A DNA stretch of 64,000 nucleotides from Alternaria dauci (taxonomy: Eukaryota; Ascomycota; Dothideomycetes; Pleosporales; Pleosporaceae), in assembly GCF_042100115.1 (NCBI RefSeq), contig NC_091272.1, forward strand, positions 1,612,001-1,676,000, written 5' to 3'. A program made the position numbers and the translations under genes. Shown one piece after another: positions 56,701 through 64,000 of this stretch; position 1 is the stretch's first letter, and each line of letters opens with the position of its first letter. Under the pieces are notes generated by a model. That model was not told where the DNA came from and searched no databases. It worked only from the letters and a program-made list of their open reading frames with translations.

Positions 56701-58670
56701 TCCAACAACGACCGCCGCTTGATGATGTGTGACTGGGTATCGTATTCTCAACTCCAGAGTCAGGATAACGTCACAAACCCCATTTCCAGGCCTGCTACTA
56801 CAGTAATGGGCTTCTGACCATTCTCTGAGCCAAAATCCCGCCTTAGCAGTGAAGCCCCACTTTCCTCTAGGATTCCTGGTTCAAAAGGAATGCCGTCAAA
56901 CTATGTTTCTCAACGTGAGAACGCTGAGGTGAGATACTAATAAGGTAAAGAGGCGAGGCTGGGTACTGTTCGCAACCATGTGCGCCACGTATGTATATCC
57001 GTGTATTGAAAACGATACGATGAGAAGATAGAGAATGCCCAAGGATTCTGCTCCGCCTCATCCTTTGAATATGTTCAGGATGTCTTTCTTGGATGTGCAA
57101 TGCGTAACATTCTCGTTCAACACGCCAGACCTAAGACGAGAAGTACAGAGCAGCAATGTAAATTCATGTATCCCATACCACCTCATCTCGGGCCCGGTAG
57201 TAGCACCACAATGTCCACAGGAACAAGCATCAGAATGACGGTATGTCAGAGCAAAGCACAGCCTCCAAATCAGCGACATGATATCAAACAACATACATCG
57301 CAAAACCCAGAAATGCTTGATAGCCCCGCGCAAGTAAGCTTACACACGCCCGCACCCCACACCGATCGTGCACCTCCCGCAAGAAACAGCGCGATCCAAC
57401 CAGCCAAGAACAACTGACGATAAGCGAGACAGCTAGCAACCTGGATGCATGGTCCAGGCCCTGATATCTTGCCAAGCCGCTCCATTGAAGAGCACCACAA
57501 CAAGTCCTGGCTGCTAGTTTCCCCAAGGCGAGAGATGGCTGCATAAAATCGATGACATGGCTGCAGGTGCGAAGCAGTAGTCTTGTGGCTGCTTAGTAGC
57601 AGGACGCGTAGAGCTAGGTAGGCGAATAGACAGCTGGTGAGCCAGCCAATCGACTGATGTGTCAGGTTGATTGGAGCAGTGTGTACCAACCGCTTGAGGC
57701 GACTCGAGCTGAGAAAGATCCGCGTTCTTGGATACCAAGACAGTCCTCTTTCTCATCTAGGCCAACGCCATGGCGCACTCTAACAGTACCCACACTGTCT
57801 AATGTAAAGTCCAGCGACTATCTGTACGACACGGACTATCCTGTGTAAGGAAGAGAGAAAAAAATACACGGACGAATGCACGTATACTAGATAAGCAAGG
57901 TGTTCCACAACGCAGTCTCATCTACCGACAAGCCAGCTTGAGTCATGAGCCGAGCAAGCAACAGAGCATCCCGACATAGTAAAGCTTATTGCATGACCCT
58001 GACTAGGATAACAAAGCAAAGCGAGTGCGAAATAGTATTCCGGGGTAATGTGGATACTTGTTACAGGGGACATGATCATGCCGCATGCTGTTTGCGACAT
58101 GAGCGTTTTTCTTGGAGAGACTTGGGCACTTCATGCTGTTTACTAAACATGCTAGGCATTTTGTCGGTGAGTCTAGATTTGACGGGAGCGGAGCGACCTT
58201 GGGAGCCACTCTAACAAAGTAAGCCCTAAAATACGGCCGTAGTGTGTTTTGTGAGAAGTAAAGATACGTAGTTGCCCCTTTCGACGCAGGATTGTCAGGA
58301 CATGCTCGAGGACCTTACATTGGTGGTCCGTGTTGTCAAGATATCTCGTCGGCAGTTGCAGCGAACATCTTTACGGCGATCTTTGGATTTGCGATACAGA
58401 AGAAGACATGAACTTGTCCGTCGTGCCAAGCAGTAGGTGATTGACAACAACCTCACTAATCGAAAACGAGTATAGAAGCCAAGTAGAAAACGTACGATGC
58501 GAGTCAAAAAAAAATTACCGACGATGAAGGCGAAAAACAGGCTCCATTACGTTCGCTTTGCTTACCGCCGCCGTGACCGAAACCGAACCGACCCAATTCA
58601 AGGGGTATTTCGCAACGCTATGCTTCCCGCGTCCCTACATGAAGAAAAGAAAAAGAAAAACCACGCACAA
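50758..58670. other. Gene-poor interval, 7.9 kb
   Basis: This is by far the longest stretch without a supportable gene. I find only short frames on both strands, mostly under 110 codons, without start contexts, splice partners or recognisable motifs. Base composition looks balanced, so it is not an A+T-rich RIP-mutated transposon island. A minus-strand hydrophobic frame at 57270-57689 and Cys-rich fragments at 53460-53740 were considered and not accepted. It might hold non-coding transcripts, strongly decayed genes or lineage-specific sequence. Confidence 0.45.
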
Positions 58671-59023
58671 TTAAACTCTATCTAGGGCATCCCAGTACAC
58701 AAACATAAAGCCAACCACCAAGACCGAAGTAATACCCATTGTCAACAGAACGATATGGTGACGACCGCATACGTACGTGGAAGCAGGACGCGAATCTAAC
58801 AAGGTGATTTTAGGGAATGTGCAACCGCAAGCAGGAGGTGGAGGATCGTTTGCTTCAAGATCGCGAGCACCGTCGTGCTGCTCGATTTCGCCATCCACGC
58901 CAGTAACCACAATTGTAGGCGGATTGCCAGGACCAGAAGGCGGGACAAGATCAAAGGTATGGTATGAATGTACGGTTGGAGATGGAATCCTCGGTGACAC
59001 CTTGGTGCGCGGTCGACGAGCTC
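58671..59023 (-). other. Putative alternative last exon of the tyrosine phosphatase, tail anchor
   Basis: A minus-strand frame without its own early ATG runs in the same frame as the phosphatase, directly after its TAG. It encodes RRPRTKVSPRIPSPTVHSY, a Pro-rich acidic linker, and a terminal hydrophobic helix (HHIVLLTMGITSVLVVGFMF) followed by six residues. A good acceptor (tttttaccag) lies just before 59023. Phase-1 donors in the phosphatase C-terminus at 59128 (gtgcct) or 59188 (gtgaag) would join it in frame and skip the stop. That would make a membrane-anchored isoform of about 557 or 537 aa. Splicing is inferred from sequence only; stop readthrough would give a similar end. Confidence 0.55.
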
Positions 59024-59036
59024 CTGGTAAAAACCA

Positions 59037-60449
59037 CTAAGTCTTGCCCTTTTCGTACTCCAAGTCGGCCTCCTGAAGTTCGGCCTCTAACTGCGCGCGC
59101 GCATCTGGGGCTGGTGAACTGGAGGCACCTCGTGAACTCGGCGGTCGTGATGCTAGTAGCGGGAGCTGGAGGATGTCGGCGGCTTCACTGTTGTGTATGG
59201 ATTTCTGGCGCTTGAGTGCAGGTTGCTCATTGTCAGAAGTAGCCCCGGTGCCGTCAGAAGGAGCTGCTGCTACGGTGGCGAGACCGAGTCGGTTTGCTTC
59301 GTCAGGATGCTGAGAAATCCAGCGTTCGCACCATTGCTCACGGAGGACGTCATAGATGAAGAGAAACTGAACCTTGGACTGAACCATGCCAGCTCGCTGA
59401 TCCCTGAGCATCTCGACAACCTTTACTACAGGATCTTCGTTGTCGGGTACATGGTCCAGTGCACCCTCTTGGAGCTCCTGCATGAGCCAATCGAGGGCGA
59501 TGAAGGTTCCGCTGCGGCCGATACCTGCACTACAGTGAACGATGCGTGGGTTGGTCGAATTGTCCGTGTTCTTGGCACGCGATATGTCGACTAGCTTCAG
59601 CATACCAGCGCGATCGTCGCCTTCAGGCACAGAGAAATCAGGCCAGCCAGCAAAGAGCAGATGCCAGATCTTCTTTGACTCGCTGCCGTCATCTGTTGTC
59701 ATGTCAATCTCCCTTACTTGTGTCCTAGCCTCTTCGTCTATCGTGTACGAGGCCAGGTGGAGGTTGTGTATGAAGCCGTCTTGAAACTCGTCGTGCTCGT
59801 TGATGCGCATATCGGGTTCCGAAAGCGATTGCGGGTAGTAGGGGTAGCATTTCTCTCGGTTGGCCTCGTGGGTCTGGGTCAGCATTACAATGACTGCGGG
59901 CGACTCGTTCTCCTTCCAGATCATGCGCCAGATGTGCGACCAGCTGTCGGCCTTGGGCCCTTGGGTTGCAATGTACTTGAGCTGCGTCGCGGACTTTGTC
60001 GTCTCGAGGAGTATTGGCGAGGCATTGATGTAGTCGAAATGGCCCTCTGGTACGTCGAGGTGGACTCTGTTGGACTGGTATGGGTCGACGTTGACGTAGC
60101 GGTTGCGGTTGGCATAGTCCTCGCCGAAGCACCTCGCCCACCTGGGAGCCTCTTCAGACGCGGTGGGCTGGATGCCGTCCCTCTGGCGCTCCACCTGGGC
60201 CATCTCCAAACGATTCCATTTTGCGTGAACGTCCTTGGGCGACGTTAGAAAGGCGGGATACGGGATAGCGTCTGGACCGTGTGCCGGGGTGCTTGTGGCG
60301 GACGAGGCAAGGGCGAGGCTGGTGGTGCTTGCCGAGGGCGTGTGGGCGGCGGGCGTGTTGAGCGACGACGTGGTGATTGATCGCGTGCTGTCCTTGCTAC
60401 GGGACCGCTTGGACGACGAGGGGGAGATGGGGACGCCGGCCGTGGCCAT
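59037..60449 (-). CDS. Classical protein tyrosine phosphatase
   Basis: One frame of 470 aa from ATG. It is Ser/Thr-rich up to residue 60. The PTP domain runs from about 75 to 390: NRYVNVDPY (pTyr loop type), YIATQGP, FAGWPDFSVP (WPD loop, Asp271) and VHCSAGIGRSG with the nucleophile Cys306. The C-terminus is acidic and disordered and stops at residue 470 (EYEKGKT). It dephosphorylates phosphotyrosine, in fungi often on MAP kinases, with Pyp1/Pyp3- or Ptp1-like proteins as nearest known types; the exact substrate cannot be told. An alternative exon just downstream may add a membrane anchor. It is divergent from MRX7. Confidence 0.92.
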   Translation of the reverse strand: MATAGVPISPSSSKRSRSKDSTRSITTSSLNTPAAHTPSASTTSLALASSATSTPAHGPDAIPYPAFLTSPKDVHAKWNRLEMAQVERQRDGIQPTASEEAPRWARCFGEDYANRNRYVNVDPYQSNRVHLDVPEGHFDYINASPILLETTKSATQLKYIATQGPKADSWSHIWRMIWKENESPAVIVMLTQTHEANREKCYPYYPQSLSEPDMRINEHDEFQDGFIHNLHLASYTIDEEARTQVREIDMTTDDGSESKKIWHLLFAGWPDFSVPEGDDRAGMLKLVDISRAKNTDNSTNPRIVHCSAGIGRSGTFIALDWLMQELQEGALDHVPDNEDPVVKVVEMLRDQRAGMVQSKVQFLFIYDVLREQWCERWISQHPDEANRLGLATVAAAPSDGTGATSDNEQPALKRQKSIHNSEAADILQLPLLASRPPSSRGASSSPAPDARAQLEAELQEADLEYEKGKT

Positions 60450-61127
60450 GGCTGGGTCGGTCCTGGCAAGGACGCCCTTGAGCTTCGCCTTGCGCCGGAG
60501 GGCGCGGAGTTTATGCAGCTTGAAGAAGTTGCAGTCGATGTGGTGAGACGAGTCGGCTTCGGGCAGTGGGGGGACAAGAAAGTTTGAAGACGGAATGGTG
60601 ACGGTGCGGCGGATCGATGCAGGTCGTGGCGTGCCCGAGAAAGGAATGATAGCGATCCACTGACACGTGTGCGGCTAGCAGACTGCGATGGTATAGTGTC
60701 CCAGAACCAGGTCGAGCGAGAGATGGGCTAGACGACGACGAGGGGCTGCACGCGAGCCTCGTAGTGGAGCGAGCTGGCGGGGGGTCGTCGGGGCAAGGCG
60801 AACGTCGCGTCGGTGTCAGCAACAGAGCAGATGGAAGAATGTAGCCGTTGGCCAGTCTTTGATATACATGTGCAGAGCACAACAAGTTATACCAAAACAG
60901 AAGAAACAATTCCTCGAGCGCGCAAGATGCACTGCCAAACGTCAGGCGCTGTCGTGTCACAGCTGCGGGCAGGCCCATTCCCTGTCCATTTGGTGGTTTC
61001 CGCTCTGCATCCACACCCACCCTCCATCGCCACCACCATCCCTCCACCAACAAACGCAACGTCTGCACACACCTGCTGCTTTGCCGTGGCAGCCATCGTC
61101 ATCTGTGAATGTCACTTTGAATACACC
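60450..61127. promoter_or_regulatory. Divergent upstream region PTP / MRX7
   Basis: 678 bp between start codons. It is GC-rich near the phosphatase start and CA/CT-rich near MRX7 (catccacacccaccctccat). No defined motif was recognised. Confidence 0.45.
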
Positions 61128-61524
61128 ATGGTTGCACCTTGGTTTGCACTCTTCGAGGTATGCTATGCGCCATGTCCAAACGAAACATGCACATCAAACT
61201 GACAGCTCGGAACAGGCTTGGGCCGTCGCAAAGGCACGTCGATAATCCCTTCACGCCCACACACACCGCTCCCGTCGCTGACTCTTCCAAGCTCATCCGC
61301 TCCCCGGCATTCAATCGCGCTGTGCAAAAGGCCTATCGAAAGATTAACAGGCTGCCAGACTTTGAGCAGAAGAATGGCCAAGGCCGTATGTCTTTCCGCC
61401 ATCTGAACAAACTCTCAGCTGCTAACAAACCGTAGGAACAGGCCCGTCGTCGCTCGACCACTTCAAGGACGAGGTGAAGAACCAATTCCGCGAGCTCACA
61501 TGGCAAAAGCGCCCTCCCAAGTGA
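61128..61524 (+). CDS. MRX7: MIOREX complex component 7-like small mitochondrial protein
   Basis: Three exons are proposed (61128-61157, 61292-61385, 61436-61524), 70 aa. Exon 1 is accATGg and encodes MVAPWFALFE. Intron 1 (gtatgc to actcttccaag, with a gctgac branch site) joins it to LIRSPAFNRAVQKAYRKINR. Intron 2 (gtatgt, gctaac branch, cgtag) leads to TGPSSLDHFKDEVKNQF and a stop. A short hydrophobic N-terminus followed by R-(S/N)-P-x-F and a basic helix matches the Mrx7 family, found with mitoribosome-associated assemblies in yeast. Other first exons (ATG at 61172 without intron 1) keep the same C-terminal part. The gene is small and easily missed. Confidence 0.65.
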
Positions 61525-62736
61525 AAGCGCCTTCGATTCACGTCGCACACTCCACTCATTCACGCCATATACACGAAACGCATAACGGTTACGTTGCGTC
61601 CCCGCGACACGTGGCAGCTGTCATGGCATGACGTCGTAACACAACGGTCAAACATCCTGCCGCACGCGCTACACACGAAACATGCAAACGACGAGGCGTT
61701 TCTCGGAACAAGGACATGAGAGAGCTGAACGTATGTCTGAAGAGCAGCGCATTCTCGACACACCCACACATATCATGTGAAGTTGTGTGTCTGGCATTCA
61801 CTGCACTTCTTGCTAGGCGTGTTGGGTTGCATTTGTTCTAGCCCGACAAGAGAACTGTGAACCGTCTAGAGGGACATGGCACAGGGAGAAATTCACTTGG
61901 GGGTTGAAGCACTGGGTATGCAGATATTGATTTTGGAGGTTCATGTAGTCTGTAATGATCACATCACTCTGCTACTGTCATGCATCTTGAATCCAACAAC
62001 GATCGGATCCCCCGATTACGGCACACGTTTGTGACTGATGCATTACCGCATCCGTGCAAGTCCTCAGATGGACTAGCCGGAGATGCATCCCTACACTAGC
62101 AACCTCGAGCATCTTGAGCCGCGAGTTTGTCCTACATCATCCAAGAATGCCCATATAACCCGTGACATAAAATGCTCCCTGGCTCCCTAATACATCAAAA
62201 TGGCATCCAAACTTTTACTACAACCAGCAAAACATCCTGCACGACCTCTTCAAGAATCCATTCCGAAGAATGGATTGCAACTTATCCCAACGACGTCATT
62301 AGGTTTGCCATGGGAAGCATCATGAATCTTTCCACTGCCATTGATCTGGTCGAGTGGTCGCAACGTGACCATGTCAAGCGTGCGTGACAAAGCCTTGCTG
62401 ACAACGGAGGTTGAGGACACATATGCGAGTACATATTGGCTATTGTGGCGATGGTATTGCGGGAGTTGTGGGTGGCTAAGCCTTGCTGAGCGCGAAGGTC
62501 TGGACAAGGAGATTTTAGAGCCAGCGACTTAGGCTTTTCTGGGCTTTTCTGGGCTTCGTATTAGGACACAAGTTTGATCTAGTATGTGTCTTGCCAAACC
62601 CTTCGTTGGGCGAGTATGTCTCATCCCACTGATCGTGTCTAATAATTTTGACCATGTCTCTTATACATACTCGTAGATTTGTTGCATTATGGGTATTACA
62701 GCGCCGTGGTTCTCAAAACCTTGTATACGTCATGTA
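61525..62736. other. Intergenic, MRX7 3' side to MON1 3' side
   Basis: 1.2 kb with no supported gene. It includes a small tandem repeat at 62532-62556 (ggcttttctg units). Overlapping short frames at 62172-62532 on both strands are not protein-like. Confidence 0.45.
62532..62556. repeat. Short tandem repeat, 10-bp unit
   Basis: About two and a half copies of ggcttttctg are seen in intergenic DNA. It is probably a replication-slippage product with no evident role. Confidence 0.7.
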
Positions 62737-64000
62737 TCAGAACACAGCGCCTCCTATAATGAAGACCCTCTCTTCTTCTCGTCGCACCCACTGAATCACC
62801 TTATTCGCACCCTGCGCCAGCGCAGCCCTCGATGTGTTGGCCGGTGCAACCGCATATAGCTCAAATAGCGGTGTACTCCATGCCAACGCTATACATGTCG
62901 TGTTCGTCTCGTGATGCACCTTGAGCGTCGACGGCTTGTTGTGCAGATTACTATGGAGTTTGCTGTAGAGGTCGATCAATCTAGACACAAGATGACTATC
63001 AGTAATCCGTCTTGGTAACAGTACATGACAACACCGAATCCGGCAAAGCGGAACAGTGCCGAGTAAAAAATAGAGGTGAGATTATAGATGCAAAAGGCAC
63101 GTACCGTCTCCTTTCCAAGTCACCCTCAAAGTACGGTGTGTAACTAGGCATGGTAAACTGCACGTTACCCCTCGACTTGTACAGAAAGTGTCTCAACGGA
63201 CTTCCGGGCACGATATCCGTGCAAGTGGGACGCCCTTGCTGGACTGCTGTACGTATAGCCTCAATGGATCCATTGCGCTGCAAGTTCTGCGGAAGTAGCC
63301 GTTAGCCCATAATCCATCTAGTTAGTGCAAATCTCTATGCAAATCTCTCCTCTTAGGTAATCGCAGTCGGACATTAACCAGACGAGCGGTACGGCCGAAG
63401 GCCGAGGGGATGTGAGAAAGGGGCGAAGGGTAGGGGGGATGCGGAACCCGAGGCGGAAGCACGACAAGGAGCGTCGGGGTTGCTGATGTCCGAAGCCGAA
63501 TGGCATCACTGGTCCGTGAGCCTTGTACGGCACATGTACAGTGCGACACACGGCAATGGTCCCATGATAAACCATGAGAGAAGACCGAGGATCAAGGAAT
63601 ATGCCCTCGGATCCTGTGCGAGCCCACATGGTTCGATGGCATAATCTCAAGGCACGGGACAACGTCGTGTGGCGAAACGGAGAGACCATTCGACCACTGA
63701 TCCACGCGTCCTGATGTACCCATCCCGGCATCCTAGACATTAAGGAGACTTTGTAAAGGAGTGTAACGAAACCGGGTGAGCCTACCTCGACTAAATCATC
63801 CCTCATGCGTCTAAGCTCGAAGAAGCTTTCCCTTTCCGCACTAATCAGGAGGACCGCGACCTCGTCGTCCGCGCCGTCGCTCGTGCGAGGACGCTCTTGC
63901 ATCGGCTCCGTTGGATGTTCTAGGTCAAGGAAGCTGACGTACATGTACAAGTAACCGGTGTTGTTGAAACCCGGTAAGCACAGCGGGATCCAGTTTTCTC
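62737..64000 (-). CDS. MON1: Vacuolar fusion protein MON1, C-terminal part (5' partial)
   Basis: Three exons of the 3' part on the minus strand (63786-64000 running off the right edge, 63105-63286, 62737-62980), about 213 residues. The visible sequence includes PLCLPGFNNTGYLYMYVSFL, ISAERESFFELRRMRDDLVE, GSPLRHFLYKSRGNVQFTMP and the end VIQWVRREEERVFIIGGAVF, all typical of the Mon1 longin/C-terminal domains. Mon1 with Ccz1 is the guanine-nucleotide exchange factor for Ypt7/Rab7, needed for endosome and autophagosome fusion with the vacuole. The first visible intron is 499 nt (63287-63785), much longer than others here; its ends are set by continuity of LVE-NLQRNGS. The start lies outside the window. 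Confidence 0.92.

Noticed and set aside
57270..57689. Hydrophobic, Cys-containing minus-strand frame
   Set aside because: Looks membrane-like in two frames at once, with no signal-peptide logic or splice continuation; probably compositional.
61218..61406. Alternative plus frame in MRX7 exon 2
   Set aside because: Does not connect to the conserved C-terminal exon, unlike the chosen frame.

Overview
The window is nuclear DNA of a filamentous ascomycete. Genes carry short (about 50-130 nt) GT-AG introns with CTGAC or CTAAC branch sites. The products are typical fungal ones: PalB, ApsB/Mto1, Zn2Cys6 regulator, Pkr1, Grc3 and H2A ending in SQEL. The gene content and histone sequences suggest Dothideomycetes, probably Pleosporales; that placement is inference from family resemblance, not a computed phylogeny. 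No virus, CRISPR array, rRNA, tRNA or intact transposon was recognised.

Layout. 1-9 kb: 3' end of the calpain PalB (pH signalling), an eight-exon Osh6/7-type lipid exchanger, SQS1 (R3H/G-patch splicing factor) and divergent ATG4 (autophagy protease). 9.7-11.4 kb: divergent histone H2B/H2A pair. 13-15.5 kb: KGD2 (2-oxoglutarate dehydrogenase E2) head to head with a complex I LYR subunit (NDUFB9/B22). 15.8-19.5 kb: GRC3 (rRNA processing kinase) head to head with RPA34 (RNA polymerase I subunit). 20-25 kb: ApsB/Mto1, a CM1-domain microtubule-organising protein. 25.7-35 kb: a nuclear-looking coiled-coil protein with a possible SUMO-interacting motif, a conserved unknown, SRO7/Lgl, and an unknown protein with a prion-like tail. 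35.7-41 kb: a large putative mitochondrial helical-repeat protein, an unknown protein, and an SDR-like oxidoreductase with a CxxC pair. 41.6-44.5 kb: PKR1 (V-ATPase assembly) and an AMSH-type JAMM deubiquitinase. 47.8-50.8 kb: aldose 1-epimerase and a Zn2Cys6 regulator. 50.8-58.7 kb: a long gene-poor interval. 58.7-64 kb: a classical protein tyrosine phosphatase with a likely alternative tail-anchored C-terminus, MRX7, and the 3' part of MON1.

This is mostly a housekeeping chromosomal segment. Several neighbours form divergent pairs that act in one process (H2A/H2B, GRC3/RPA34, KGD2/NDUFB9), which suggests shared promoters. Endomembrane traffic is well represented (ATG4, SRO7, MON1, PKR1, AMSH, OSBP), but I see no gene-cluster logic beyond the pairs. 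The most unusual signal is an ATG-less, membrane-anchor-encoding frame directly downstream of, and in frame with, the tyrosine phosphatase stop codon.
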